DNA of 41,717 nucleotides from a virus (IMGVR_UViG_3300025122_000042:1-41717); one strand, 5' to 3'; counted from the first letter of the stretch, positions 16,123-24,805 are shown. Notes: generated by a model from the sequence alone, not told the origin. Numbers and translations: made by a program.

Positions 16123-17079
16123 TCATACCGCTACTCCACCAAAGTCAATCTTGCCGAGGTTATTATAGTCAATCAATTCTACGTCTTCGTGTGTCCATTC
16201 AAAAATATTGGTAAAGTTAGAGATTTTTAAAGTAGGTAGTTTAAGGGGTTCTCGCTTCAGTTGAAGCTTAGCTCCCTCAATTTGGTTCTCATATATGTGG
16301 CAGTCACACAACATACCACTGAGATTTCCTGGCTTCATGCCAGCTTCTTTAGCTAGTAACTCTAGTAGTAGAGCATAGCTTGCAATATTAAAGGGGACAC
16401 CGAGCATCAGGTCGCATGACCGCTGGGTCCAGTGTAAGTTTAGTGTTCCGTCAACGTGGGTCAGCTCCCACACAAAGTGACATGGTGGCAGGGCCATCTG
16501 ACTTAGTTGATTGGGGTTCCATGCTGAGCAGACCATACGCCTGTCGTTAGGGTTTTCCTTTAGTGTCTTAACTATGGTTGCTAGCTGGTCATAGGGTGCG
16601 CCGTGAGGTTCTAACTTCTCATTGACGGGACACTCTGGCTGGCCTGAGTGTAGGATGTATTCGTCTGAGTCATAAGGGACGTTGAATCTTCTCCACTGAT
16701 AACCATAGATAGGTCCAAGGTCATTAAGTCTCGCCTGTATCTTCTTCCTATCTGGAAAGGGGTAGTCAACACCATTACTAATGACGTTCCAATCTCCCCT
16801 GACCACTTCATTAACGGCCTCAGGATTAGCCCACTCATCCCAAATCTTACAACCACGTTCCTGATACCACTTCTTACTTGTGATACCACCAATAAAACCC
16901 TCAAGCTCCACACTCAGTGTCTTGAAGGCCAACTTCTTAGTAGTCAGAGCGGGAAATCCCTCACTCATATCGTGATTGAAGTGCATATTAGGAACAACGA
17001 TGGTGTCGATACCAGTTCTGTTCTTCTTACGGACGCCACATCTAACTACATAGTTTACTATGCCTAAGTATGCTAACAT
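16123..17079 (-). CDS. thyA: Thymidylate synthase (ThyA type)
   Basis: It methylates dUMP to dTMP using methylene-tetrahydrofolate. The 318-residue protein has RKKNRTGIDT at the N-terminus, LPPCHFVWEL with catalytic Cys 200, the TQRSCDLMLGVPFNIASYA block for dUMP binding, and CDCHIYENQ. Length is usual for the family with a modest insertion near residues 100-150. Its ATG overlaps the TAA of the upstream gene. With dCMP deaminase, dUTPase and nrdJ it completes local dTTP synthesis. Confidence 0.95.
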   Translation of the reverse strand: MLAYLGIVNYVVRCGVRKKNRTGIDTIVVPNMHFNHDMSEGFPALTTKKLAFKTLSVELEGFIGGITSKKWYQERGCKIWDEWANPEAVNEVVRGDWNVISNGVDYPFPDRKKIQARLNDLGPIYGYQWRRFNVPYDSDEYILHSGQPECPVNEKLEPHGAPYDQLATIVKTLKENPNDRRMVCSAWNPNQLSQMALPPCHFVWELTHVDGTLNLHWTQRSCDLMLGVPFNIASYALLLELLAKEAGMKPGNLSGMLCDCHIYENQIEGAKLQLKREPLKLPTLKISNFTNIFEWTHEDVELIDYNNLGKIDFGGVAV

Positions 17080-17525
17080 TAGGGTGCTCCCGTTAGTGCT
17101 TGAGAGGGAGGGACACAGTCATCATCATGCTCAGCATACTCTTGTTCCCAAGCATCCATAATAGCCTGACCAAAATTAGTGTCCCTAACATCAGTTAGCA
17201 TCTGTTGCTGAATGATACCAGCAAACGTCCCCTTCATCTTACCTTCGTTAAGAGAGAATAGCATTCGAGCAATAGCTGAAGCCTCCTCTTGTGTACTTAG
17301 GTTTTCCGCTATCTCTAGGATAACATTACAGTCATTGTCTGACTTTAGCACAATCTTAACCTGGGCAAGAGAGTCATCAGCAAGCCCACCCAACTCGATA
17401 GGTTCGGGCGACTGGGAAGCCATCTCTAATGCCCTGTCTTGGAGAAGTTTTTGTGCCTGTATTTCTAGTAAACGCTCTGCTGTTGGTAGGTCTAGTCCAA
17501 CAAGCCTATCTAAAAATCTACTCAT
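17079..17525 (-). CDS. Hypothetical helical protein
   Basis: A 148-residue protein, mostly helical, with Leu/Glu-rich first 35 residues and an ISTQEEASAIARMLFSLNEG-like helical middle (exact start NLSTQEEASAI). The tail is acidic. No family recognised. It overlaps the next gene by 1 bp (TAATG) and the previous by 4 bp, within the thyA operon. Confidence 0.65.
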   Translation of the reverse strand: MSRFLDRLVGLDLPTAERLLEIQAQKLLQDRALEMASQSPEPIELGGLADDSLAQVKIVLKSDNDCNVILEIAENLSTQEEASAIARMLFSLNEGKMKGTFAGIIQQQMLTDVRDTNFGQAIMDAWEQEYAEHDDDCVPPSQALTGAP

Positions 17526-17869
17526 AATGTATTCGCCACTCCACTAACTAAAGTCCTAAGTTCCTCACCCTCAGCAGGGCCAACAATGTATTTATAACCT
17601 TTGTCCATAATGATATCATTAGGAACGATAATCCCATAATAAACTTCAAGAATATCTTTTTTCTGTTTAACGTCTGTTAGTTCACAAGAGATAAAACCCC
17701 AACTAAGATTGCAATACTCCTTAAACAATCTCTTTATCTGCCTGTCTAAGTCACCCTCTTTAAGGGTAGTAGAAGGTAATTTAGCCTCGCCTTCCTCGTC
17801 AGACAAGATAAAAACAGAGTTGTCTTTATAGTCGAGGCTTAATATTATTAGTTTTATTTGTACGTTCAC
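17522..17869 (-). CDS. Nudix-like protein with degenerate motif (tentative)
   Basis: A 115-residue protein whose order of strands (IILSLDYKDNSVFILSDEEG, then KLPSTTLKEGDLDRQIKRLF, then LEVYYGIIVP) resembles a Nudix fold. The Nudix box GX5EX7REUXEEXGU is not preserved, so catalysis is doubtful. The start is a GTG at 17869 only 4 bp after a TATAAT, with no ribosome site. Similarity is weak and by eye only. Confidence 0.5.
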   Translation of the reverse strand: MNVQIKLIILSLDYKDNSVFILSDEEGEAKLPSTTLKEGDLDRQIKRLFKEYCNLSWGFISCELTDVKQKKDILEVYYGIIVPNDIIMDKGYKYIVGPAEGEELRTLVSGVANTL

Positions 17870-17872
17870 TAG

Positions 17873-17882
17873 TATTATACCC
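17873..17882 (-). promoter_or_regulatory. Variant class 2 promoter motif (GGGTATAATA)
   Basis: The minus strand reads GGGTATAATA directly before the GTG start at 17869. The spacing is the same TATAAT-N4-start as at 5729. Confidence 0.5.
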
Positions 17883-17901
17883 TAAATTAAGTGGTTAGTT
17901 A

Positions 17902-18441
17902 TTAAAGCATCCGTAAATCTTCATTTAAACAGCCAAAAATTACCTCTCTTCTGCTGTCTGAGTCCAATTCATCTATCTCTGTGAACAATGAACCCTCTGT
18001 TTTATCGAAGATAACATCAATACTATACAGATAAAGTGTCGCATTGCCATCACCACCCGCAGAGATAATTCTTTTAGCAGGAGTATCATTCACCCACTTC
18101 TTTAATCTCTTCGCGTTGGCAATATAAACACCGTTCGATATGATGTGTACCCATAGGTCAGCTTTTGTAGCCATTAGACCACTAGGCTTACCAGATTTAG
18201 GATTAAACATTTCGATTGCGATATTACCGCTCCGAGCAGCATATGCATCATGCTTCACCTCGGTGGTAAAGTTATGAGAGAGCACTGTTCCTTTCATAGG
18301 ACAGCTACTTTCAATATCATAGTCCGAAAACTTACCCTTGTTTGGCTGAATACTAGAGTCAAAGCCACTCTCCTTATAGAGCTTTACAACCCTATCTTCT
18401 GCTGCCCGACCAAATGCTAAATCTCTTTGAATATTACTCAT
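17902..18441 (-). CDS. PD-(D/E)XK nuclease-like protein
   Basis: A 179-residue protein. FSDYDIESS supplies a D, and FTTEVKHDAYAARSGNIAIEM supplies the E-x-K pair followed by the typical strand. WVHIISNGVYIANAKRLKKWV resembles the later part of resolvase-type restriction folds. It may cut or resolve DNA or act in host-DNA breakdown. The ATG overlaps the sigma factor gene by 8 bp. The family assignment is by motif only. Confidence 0.6.
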   Translation of the reverse strand: MSNIQRDLAFGRAAEDRVVKLYKESGFDSSIQPNKGKFSDYDIESSCPMKGTVLSHNFTTEVKHDAYAARSGNIAIEMFNPKSGKPSGLMATKADLWVHIISNGVYIANAKRLKKWVNDTPAKRIISAGGDGNATLYLYSIDVIFDKTEGSLFTEIDELDSDSRREVIFGCLNEDLRML

Positions 18442-19078
18442 GGATGTCTCCGAATTGACGAATGTTACTCATTGCTCTGTCTACAATTTGACGAACAGCT
18501 TCTCTCGTTGAACCTACTTGGTCAGCAATTTGCTGATACGTCAAGCCCTCCATGTGGTACTGCTTAATATACTTATCTTGTTTGTTCGTTAGACCTGAAC
18601 GATTAAGAATCTTATCTAAAACCTTCTTACTCTCATTACTCTCTGCTTGTTCCTGCGGCCCCAAATCTTTTGAAGGAATCTTATGTGAAAGACTATTTTC
18701 TTTTTCGCTGTCGTGAGTCAGGGTTCTATCTAGGGAGTCAACTCTTGGAGCCTTAGCCTGTCTACCAACGTAGGCTTGAATAGCCCAGATGGCACACTGA
18801 TTACGATAGCAATACTTAGTTCTTACTTTGCCAGTACTGCTCTTATACTCAGAACTCCATCTCCAGTCAGCCATCATAATAGCCGTTGCCACATTAGAAA
18901 TAGCGTCATCGCTCTTCATCATTTGTTCTACTAGACCTGGACGAAACCTAGCAGCAAAAGTTCTTATTGTTTTCTTTGCTATGGTTAGGTATTCATCAAA
19001 AGATATCTCGAAGTTCTCTTCTTTAGCTTCGGGATATTCAATCAGTTGGTCTCCAATTGCTACTATATCAATACTCAT
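18434..19078 (-). CDS. Phage RNA polymerase sigma factor (sigma-70 family)
   Basis: A 214-residue protein. The C-terminal region 4 is clear: LTNKQDKYIKQYHMEGLTYQQIADQVGSTREAVRQIVDRAMSN spans a helix-turn-helix (residues about 162-205). A region 2-like segment with WRWSSEYKSSTGKVRTKYCY and QCAIWAIQAYVG lies at about 70-105. This is short, like T4 gp55 or other phage sigma factors. It is the natural candidate to read the class 2 GGTGTATAATA promoters in this window, which is an inference. It sits between the NAD-type fusion gene and a nuclease. Confidence 0.85.
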   Translation of the reverse strand: MSIDIVAIGDQLIEYPEAKEENFEISFDEYLTIAKKTIRTFAARFRPGLVEQMMKSDDAISNVATAIMMADWRWSSEYKSSTGKVRTKYCYRNQCAIWAIQAYVGRQAKAPRVDSLDRTLTHDSEKENSLSHKIPSKDLGPQEQAESNESKKVLDKILNRSGLTNKQDKYIKQYHMEGLTYQQIADQVGSTREAVRQIVDRAMSNIRQFGDIHE

Positions 19079-19090
19079 CTGTTGTACCTC

Positions 19091-20236
19091 TTAATCTTTA
19101 GCGTTGCGAATCTTAGTGGACGAAAGTCCTGTATCTTTATACTCTTGTTGCGAAACAAAGTCTGCTATAAGACCGAGGTAGGCAGGGTATAATCTTTTAT
19201 CCCCTTTCCTACTGAAGACCATTAGCCTTGCGTCGTAATTAGTAAGTGTCTCCCTGGTTCTAACAGGGTTATACTTCTCCTCATTCATCCTGTTGAACGT
19301 GTCCATTCCCACCAGGAAGGTTGTACTGTTGACAGCCTCAGCTTTTTGAATAAAGAGAGGAGCATTAGAAATGACTACCCCAGCGATACTATCCCTAGTA
19401 ATAACCTTGCTCATAATATCTAAGACCCTATCCCTCAAAGTAATATAATCAAGAGCTGGCTTGTCTGTGTTGCCTATAGACAACTCTAACCATACCTGCT
19501 TACCTGTTTTCTTATAGGCAGCGTCAGCCATCCTTAGGTGTTGAGCGTGAATAGGGTTGAACGACCCTGGAAGGATAAGGGGACGGCTCTTCTCTAAATC
19601 TCGCTGGCTCCAAGTGCCCTCAGACTTATGAATAACGATTACCTTCCGATTGTCGCGAATTATTTCTTTTATTTCAGGGCTAGTCTCACACGTATCTCCT
19701 ACTATAACCTCTGGCTTTTTCATGCAGGTAAAAAGACCGTTCTTTTTATCAGCAATATCCACCCCACAGAACCATTGGTTTAGAGCATCTAAGATAAAGT
19801 TCTCACAGAGATACTCCTCTTGCACGCGAGACCTATCGTGTTCAAACCTTAGATGGACATACGAAGACTTATCGTTTGAGTGATAGGCCGCGTAAATCTC
19901 ATGGACTCTACCCTCTCGCTCACCCTCTGTCACCAGCTTAGCCGTTGTTGATACTCCATGTGCCTCCTTAGGGTCAACACCCAGCTTAATACATCGTTGG
20001 TGGGCGGCTACTGCCAGCTTAAGGGCGGTCTCCTTACTAACATGACTGTCTGGCTTACCTATTAGGTCTTGAGTACTTTCCGTAGAGTAGTTGATAATAC
20101 CCTCTACTAGGAACTCAGACCCACCACCATAATTTAGTAGGTGTCCAAACACTCCAGTCCCACCACCAGTGACGGTTAGTACGACTTTCTTTTTAGAGCC
20201 AACTATCTGCTTAATCTTATCAAGGTATTTCATCAC
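19091..20236 (-). CDS. Fusion of CinA/PncC-like domain and NMN/nucleotidyl-transferase-like domain
   Basis: The N-terminal 150 residues follow CinA C-terminal (nicotinamide nucleotide amidase) order: a glycine-rich start VTGGGTGVFG, FLVEGIINYS, then STTAKLVTEGE. The usual nucleophile region ESCTGG is replaced by GGGTG, so the amidase may be inactive. The C-terminal part has the nucleotidyltransferase motif GSFNPIHAQH (about 224-233) and LSSTKIR (about 372-378), as in NadD/NadM. It would make or recycle NAD-type dinucleotides. It overlaps the ligase gene by 4 bp (ATGA). Confidence 0.75.
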   Translation of the reverse strand: MMKYLDKIKQIVGSKKKVVLTVTGGGTGVFGHLLNYGGGSEFLVEGIINYSTESTQDLIGKPDSHVSKETALKLAVAAHQRCIKLGVDPKEAHGVSTTAKLVTEGEREGRVHEIYAAYHSNDKSSYVHLRFEHDRSRVQEEYLCENFILDALNQWFCGVDIADKKNGLFTCMKKPEVIVGDTCETSPEIKEIIRDNRKVIVIHKSEGTWSQRDLEKSRPLILPGSFNPIHAQHLRMADAAYKKTGKQVWLELSIGNTDKPALDYITLRDRVLDIMSKVITRDSIAGVVISNAPLFIQKAEAVNSTTFLVGMDTFNRMNEEKYNPVRTRETLTNYDARLMVFSRKGDKRLYPAYLGLIADFVSQQEYKDTGLSSTKIRNAKD

Positions 20237-21438
20237 TCATAATCCCTTATAGCAATTCCCACTGGGAATCTTGGTACACTCTTCTTACTTGTAGTCCAGG
20301 CAAAGAAGCGTACTGTGAGCATTTTGCCCATCAGAGTGCCAGCCTGCCAGTCCACCCAATACTGTTTTCTTACTGCATCAGTACCCTCTGGTTTAACCCC
20401 GAAGGTGTGTCCGTCTTTAGTTTTACAGATGAAGGTGCATTGACCTGCCATCTTACCTTTGTTTTCCTTAGCGTCTACAATCTCAAACTCCTCGTCGATG
20501 AACAGCTTGACCTTCTGTAGGTCTTTACTTCGACCTCTCGCCTTGTAGACACCATCTGTGTTGCGAAGCATAATACCTTCATAACCCAGCTTAATCTGAG
20601 CGTCTAGTTGGGTGCGAACCTCACTAGCATTGTTAAGGGTCTCTGCTTTGACAAGTTTGATTGTGTCGCTGGTGACAAGATTTTGCTCCAGCCACTTCAT
20701 TCGCTCATCACAGGGCCAGTCAGGATTATCTCTATCGTAGACATCATAGATATGATATTGAACCTTAGGGCTATCCTCACTAGGCTTATCTCTCTTAATT
20801 GCAGAGACTAGGTCTTGAAACTCATCGCCGTGGACATAGAGTTCTCCATCCAGATAGAGTTTTGAGCCAGTAGCCTGTAGGCATTTCATGTCTCGAATTT
20901 CATCACAGATATGGGGGAGAGAGTGGAATGCCTTGCCTTGTCTTGACCCTAAGTAGACAGATATTCCTTTTTGATTAGACCCCGTAAGAAGTGTGACGCT
21001 GGCTATACAACGAATACCATCTAGCTTAGGTTGGTAAAGACAGGGGTATCCAATATGATGACCGTCTTTCAGGTCTGTTAGGTCAGTCCCAGGTTTGTTG
21101 TATGATTTAGCTAGCATTGGACTAAACTTTTGAATCGTACCAGATGAAGGGATAGCCTGACTATAACCCTTACGGTTTAGCTGCTTGTTCCACAAAGATT
21201 GTGCCTCCATCGAACATTGCTCTGCTGCTGTTGTCTCATTAGCGCGACCAATATTCTTACCAACCTTAATGTCGGTTGATGTCTTCACCATTTTGCCCCT
21301 AAGAACCCCATGACGAATAATATACTGAGGATAGAGACCTACTCCATCAGAAATACTAATTTTCCAAACCCTAACCCTCCCCTTACTATCAATCTTATAA
21401 AGAGGGGGAAACTTTCTTGCCATCGCAATACCATTCAT
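20233..21438 (-). CDS. ATP-dependent DNA ligase with N-terminal WGR-like domain
   Basis: It seals nicks in DNA during replication or repair. The 401-residue protein has the nucleotidyltransferase motif QPKLDGIRC with catalytic Lys 138, LYLDGELYVHG (motif III), EGIMLRN (motif IV) and LQKVKLF (motif V). The first 90 residues (RVRVWKISI..., KVGKNIGRANETTAAEQ) resemble a WGR domain. The C-terminal part resembles an OB fold. The ATG at 21438 has a GGAG site; the class 1 promoter at 21474 lies downstream of the next gene, not before this one. The NAD-type fusion follows. Confidence 0.9.
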   Translation of the reverse strand: MNGIAMARKFPPLYKIDSKGRVRVWKISISDGVGLYPQYIIRHGVLRGKMVKTSTDIKVGKNIGRANETTAAEQCSMEAQSLWNKQLNRKGYSQAIPSSGTIQKFSPMLAKSYNKPGTDLTDLKDGHHIGYPCLYQPKLDGIRCIASVTLLTGSNQKGISVYLGSRQGKAFHSLPHICDEIRDMKCLQATGSKLYLDGELYVHGDEFQDLVSAIKRDKPSEDSPKVQYHIYDVYDRDNPDWPCDERMKWLEQNLVTSDTIKLVKAETLNNASEVRTQLDAQIKLGYEGIMLRNTDGVYKARGRSKDLQKVKLFIDEEFEIVDAKENKGKMAGQCTFICKTKDGHTFGVKPEGTDAVRKQYWVDWQAGTLMGKMLTVRFFAWTTSKKSVPRFPVGIAIRDYE

Positions 21439-21473
21439 TATTCAATCTCCAAAAGAACTCGGTTGTTTCCTAA

Positions 21474-21501
21474 ATTATAGGGGATAGGTGGCATTTGTCA
21501 A
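21474..21501 (-). promoter_or_regulatory. Class 1 sigma-70-type promoter before the ligase gene
   Basis: TTGACA, 16 bp, TATAAT on the minus strand, just upstream of the ligase ATG at 21438 and after the glycosyltransferase stop. It would drive ligase, the fusion gene, the sigma factor and the genes behind them. Confidence 0.88.
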
Positions 21502-21508
21502 GGGCCTC

Positions 21509-22582
21509 CTACAAAATTTCGGCAAGTATTTTCGCTGAATTTTCCCAAGAAAAGGCTTGACCTGTCTGAACTCCAGCCTCATTAAACTGCCAGTTCTCAT
21601 ACACAGCACGCATATGGTCTGCCATCTCTTGCATCTGCTTGGTTTCAATCTTAGGCCATGAACCTTGACCGTGGAACCAAATACCGTCTACTGCTGGCTC
21701 TAGCTCCTCAAAGTCAACTAGACGGCAGTTATCCTCAGTGCAGTACTGAGTTTGGGCACTAGCATTAAGGGCGATGACAGGCTTACCGACAGCCATCATC
21801 TCTAGCAACTCCATATTCCAACCTTCGGCTCTGGCAGGGAAGATACCGCAGTCATGCTCCCTCATACACTGAGCCACCTCTTTATGAGTTGGGAGTTTTC
21901 TTTGTAAGAACTCAATAGAGTCCCCCATCTTAGTGTTCTTGTAGTAAGAAATCCAGTCTTGTCTTTCTTTTTCAGACGCTGCAAAAGGGGCGTGTACCAC
22001 CAACTTAACATTATCATCCTTACGGAAGGCCATATTATATATGTCGGCTAATACATCGTGTCCCTTACGGACTTCCCACTTACCCATATTCAAGAAGGAG
22101 AATGGTTTACTATCATCCCTCTCTTTTTCTCCAGGGTAAAACACTGAGGGGTCTACACCAAGAGGGACTACGTGTGCCTTACGCTTAAGCTCAGTCTCGA
22201 TTATATCGGCTGCCCACTGTGAACAGACTACTAGCTCGTCAGGAAAAGCAAGGTGATGCATTTCAATCTCGTTAAAACTATCTAGCTCAAAGATAGGCCA
22301 GCCAATCTTCTTACCCCTACCAATCCACTGGTCCATATTGAACTGATGCCACATTTTAACGCACGGAGCATCGTAATTAAACATGACACCCTGGTTGACT
22401 AGGTACTCCAGTGTTAATTGCTCTTCGTGGCTGTTATAATAATTGGCTTGTCCAGCTATATCATGGAAGGTAATTTTATGGCCGAGATTATGAAAGGCAC
22501 AGGCCACACTCGTTCCAGCAATCCCATAGCCCGTTGGTTGCCTAGCCCCCATGAAGCTCATTGTTTTATTTGTATCCGTCAT
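21509..22582 (-). CDS. GT4-type glycosyltransferase
   Basis: The 357-residue protein has two Rossmann halves. The second half shows PFSFLNMGKWEVRKGHDVL, then MREHDCGIFPARAEGWNMELLEMMAVGKPVIAL, the typical sugar-nucleotide binding EX7E-like region of GT-B enzymes. It would move a sugar from a nucleotide-sugar to an acceptor: phage DNA, host surface glycans or virion proteins. Nearby sulfotransferase genes suggest a modification of glycans. Start at 22582 follows a distant AGGA site. Confidence 0.85.
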   Translation of the reverse strand: MTDTNKTMSFMGARQPTGYGIAGTSVACAFHNLGHKITFHDIAGQANYYNSHEEQLTLEYLVNQGVMFNYDAPCVKMWHQFNMDQWIGRGKKIGWPIFELDSFNEIEMHHLAFPDELVVCSQWAADIIETELKRKAHVVPLGVDPSVFYPGEKERDDSKPFSFLNMGKWEVRKGHDVLADIYNMAFRKDDNVKLVVHAPFAASEKERQDWISYYKNTKMGDSIEFLQRKLPTHKEVAQCMREHDCGIFPARAEGWNMELLEMMAVGKPVIALNASAQTQYCTEDNCRLVDFEELEPAVDGIWFHGQGSWPKIETKQMQEMADHMRAVYENWQFNEAGVQTGQAFSWENSAKILAEIL

Positions 22583-22594
22583 TGGATAAAAATC

Positions 22595-22963
22595 CTATTC
22601 TGTTTCTGATTTCTCTGATTGGTTTAAGGACAACACTTTTTTCTCCAGTAATGCCCAGGCTTCACGAGTTGCTTTTGATTGGCTCTTCTCCATAGTGCAA
22701 CCAACAGTAACCTTAGCGCCAGTAGGGTTGTGCTGAAGCTCTACTACCCAAAGATAATGTGTGTCTGTTGGTGTGTATACCACCTTTGTAACATCCTTTG
22801 GGTGTAGAATACAAGGCTTTTCAGGCTCATCTTCCTTACCCGAGAAGGCGTAGTCAGACAGCTTACTTAGCTCATCAGCCAACCAACTCTCACAACAAAT
22901 CTGTTCGCAGTTAATGAAGGCTAGCTTGTCAGCATAGGCCAATACAAATTCATACTTTTCCAT
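22595..22963 (-). CDS. Hypothetical protein
   Basis: A 122-residue protein with two Cys pairs of low spacing (INCEQICCESW) near the N-terminus and a beta-rich middle (YTPTDTHYLWVVELQHN). The tail is Ser/Glu/Lys-rich. No family recognised. The ATG overlaps the previous gene by 14 bp, so the two are coupled. Confidence 0.6.
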   Translation of the reverse strand: MEKYEFVLAYADKLAFINCEQICCESWLADELSKLSDYAFSGKEDEPEKPCILHPKDVTKVVYTPTDTHYLWVVELQHNPTGAKVTVGCTMEKSQSKATREAWALLEKKVLSLNQSEKSETE

Positions 22964-23306
22964 TGTTATCCCTTAACATAAATTTGATTTCCATTTTAAG
23001 CCTTGTACTCCTAGAATTAGTCTGACTTAAAATACTATAGGTACAATCTCTACACAAGTAGGCAGAAAACATATCACTATACATAAGACGGTCCTGATTC
23101 CATCCACAATTTTCACACTCGCTCATTGCTCCCCTTAATAGTTTAACAAACTCACGCTTCATCTCTTCCATGTAGCAATTGTCACAACTATTCTCTGCCG
23201 TAGACACGACACCAGCGCAACAGACAGGACATATATCAAGACCAAACCCAGCGAATCCAACGAACCCAGCCCTTTTAATTCCGACCGTCTTTCTTATTCC
23301 GCTCAT
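22950..23306 (-). CDS. Double zinc-ribbon hypothetical protein
   Basis: A 118-residue protein with two Cys pair sets: CPVCC...CDNC (about 26-43) and CENCGWNQ...CRDC (about 63-88). Each can hold a zinc. No family recognised. The ATG at 23306 has an excellent GGAGG site and overlaps the small gene at 23275 by 32 bp. Confidence 0.7.
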   Translation of the reverse strand: MSGIRKTVGIKRAGFVGFAGFGLDICPVCCAGVVSTAENSCDNCYMEEMKREFVKLLRGAMSECENCGWNQDRLMYSDMFSAYLCRDCTYSILSQTNSRSTRLKMEIKFMLRDNNGKV

Positions 23307-23427
23307 TGTTTTCCTCCAAAAGAACCTCTATCGCGTGCTTCAAACAGTAATCTTTATCGACGACTGTATCATTCTCATCAAGAGATTCCCAACACCCACA
23401 TGAGAAAGAATGTAAATTTAAGGGCAT
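23275..23427 (-). CDS. 50-residue Cys-containing protein
   Basis: A small gene read from ATG 23427 to TAA 23275. The product has CGCW and a further Cys in DYCLKHAIEVLLEE, plus an acidic/basic C-terminus. The TTGGAG site is 7 bp before the ATG, the stop of the sulfotransferase overlaps its start by 10 bp, and the next gene starts inside it. Function unknown. The tight packing supports it as real. Confidence 0.6.
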   Translation of the reverse strand: MPLNLHSFSCGCWESLDENDTVVDKDYCLKHAIEVLLEENNERNKKDGRN

Positions 23428-24146
23428 AGATTCTCCAATATTCTTTTGTTACACTCTTGTATTTCTTTATCTTGCTCGTTAGGAGGATGTCTAATCTTAT
23501 CTTTTAAGATAGATGTAGCCTTAGGCCAGTCTATCTGAAGGTCTAGTTTCTCCTGTATCTTTCTGAGCCAATCAAGCGTCTTAATATCTTCATAGGCTAC
23601 TCTATCGTTAATAGCACTATCAAAACTATTATCTAATAGATGCATCGAACTTTCCCATCTATTGGCAAAGTCACTTAAGCTATATGACCTCCACTTACAT
23701 TTAGAGTAAGAAGTAAATGAGTCTTGAAAATTTCTATGTAAAAATAGAATATAAGGATTCTCAAAAATATTAACAGCTCCCATCAAAGTATCGGTAGTGG
23801 CAAACAAACTCTTGAATCCTACTGTCTTAGGCGCCTCATCATATCCGACCTTCTCGCTCATATCTTTAAACCATTGGTAGTAATAAGCCCCTGAGGCTCT
23901 CACTGTTGTTTCTCGTTCCATACCAAGATTAGCCTGCCAGCAATTAGGGTTTTCAATAAATAAATCTCTTTGTTTCTTAGACTCAACATCTCTATGACAG
24001 GCGTATTTAATAGACCTTCCCACAGAAGGAAGAACTATATTCTCTTCACCTAAAATTAGGACATTTGGGATTGAGTTTAGTATTCTTTGTACTAAGGTAG
24101 ACCCACATCTATAGGAGGAGCCCATTATAATGATAGTGTTTTTCAT
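23418..24146 (-). CDS. Sulfotransferase-like protein
   Basis: A 242-residue protein. The N-terminus has IIIMGSSYRCGSTLVQRIL, the 5'-phosphosulfate-binding loop type of PAPS-dependent sulfotransferases. LFLHRNFQDSFTSY in the middle resembles the 3'-phosphate-binding motif. It would transfer sulfate from PAPS to a glycan or other acceptor. The ATG at 24146 is 1 bp after the dUTPase stop and has GGAG; the frame continues upstream into dUTPase without a better start. It is the first of three sulfotransferase-type genes in the window. Confidence 0.75.
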   Translation of the reverse strand: MKNTIIIMGSSYRCGSTLVQRILNSIPNVLILGEENIVLPSVGRSIKYACHRDVESKKQRDLFIENPNCWQANLGMERETTVRASGAYYYQWFKDMSEKVGYDEAPKTVGFKSLFATTDTLMGAVNIFENPYILFLHRNFQDSFTSYSKCKWRSYSLSDFANRWESSMHLLDNSFDSAINDRVAYEDIKTLDWLRKIQEKLDLQIDWPKATSILKDKIRHPPNEQDKEIQECNKRILENLCP

Positions 24147-24147
24147 C

Positions 24148-24633
24148 TTATGCTCCTGTTGAACCAAACCCACCTTCGCCGCGCTCAGTCTCATCCAACT
24201 CATCAACCCAGCGAGCCTCAGCCTCAACCATCTGTTGAAGAACACCCTGTACGATGCGGTCTCCCTCTGTAATTTTGATAGCACTACCGCCCAGGTTGGT
24301 TAAACAAATCTGCCATTCACCCCGATAAGTACAGTCAATAACCCCAGCTAATCTATGAACGCCCTTCGACCCAAGACCACTCCTATCCCAGAACATCATA
24401 CCATATCCGTCTGGGATAGCACAGGCGATACCTGTCTTAAACTTATGTGATTGTCCTGGCATAAGGGTTTTTGTCTTAATGTAGCTGGTGCAATTAGGGC
24501 CGCACCCACTTACTGGAAGACTACGAAAACTAACATCGGCAACAACATAAATATCCCAGCCCATATCCTTAGGATTTGATTTGGTTGGTAGTGTAGCAGC
24601 ATCGTCCAGTCTTTTAAATTGTAAGTCTAGCAT
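24148..24633 (-). CDS. dut: dUTPase
   Basis: It hydrolyses dUTP to dUMP and pyrophosphate, keeping uracil out of DNA and feeding thymidylate synthase. The 161-residue protein has all five trimeric dUTPase motifs: MGWDIYV near residue 25, DRSGLGSKG, GVIDCTYRGEW with the catalytic Asp, GDRIVQGVL and the C-terminal RGEGGFGSTG. The ATG at 24633 was chosen for a GAGAG site; the frame extends further through the tRNA-Ser gene and cannot be coding there. It lies after the tRNA-Ser terminator hairpin. Confidence 0.93.
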   Translation of the reverse strand: MLDLQFKRLDDAATLPTKSNPKDMGWDIYVVADVSFRSLPVSGCGPNCTSYIKTKTLMPGQSHKFKTGIACAIPDGYGMMFWDRSGLGSKGVHRLAGVIDCTYRGEWQICLTNLGGSAIKITEGDRIVQGVLQQMVEAEARWVDELDETERGEGGFGSTGA

Positions 24634-24662
24634 AGTATCTCTCTTTGTTTCTGTAGGTGTGT

Positions 24663-24694
24663 AAAAAAAGCCCACGCACATATGTACGTGAGCT
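24663..24694 (-). terminator. Intrinsic terminator after tRNA-Ser(GGA)
   Basis: On the minus strand AGCTCACGTACA pairs with TGTGCGTGGGCT (G-U allowed), followed by TTTTTTT. It lies between the tRNA-Ser gene and the dUTPase gene, so the leftward tRNA transcript probably ends here. Confidence 0.8.
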
Positions 24695-24721
24695 GTGTAG
24701 TGAAATTGCAGGTCCACTAAG

Positions 24722-24805
24722 CGGAAGACACGGGGCTCGAACCCGCAACCCATATTTCAGGGCAACTCCTTTCCAAGGAGTCTGCTAACCATTCGCTTAT
24801 CTTCC
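24722..24805 (-). tRNA. tRNA-Ser(GGA)
   Basis: Cloverleaf with 7-bp acceptor stem (GGAAGAT/GTCTTCC), anticodon stem ACTCC/GGAGT, loop TTGGAAA and a long variable arm. The T arm has TTCGAGC. No encoded CCA. Its first nine bases are also the end of a small gene. Confidence 0.9.
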
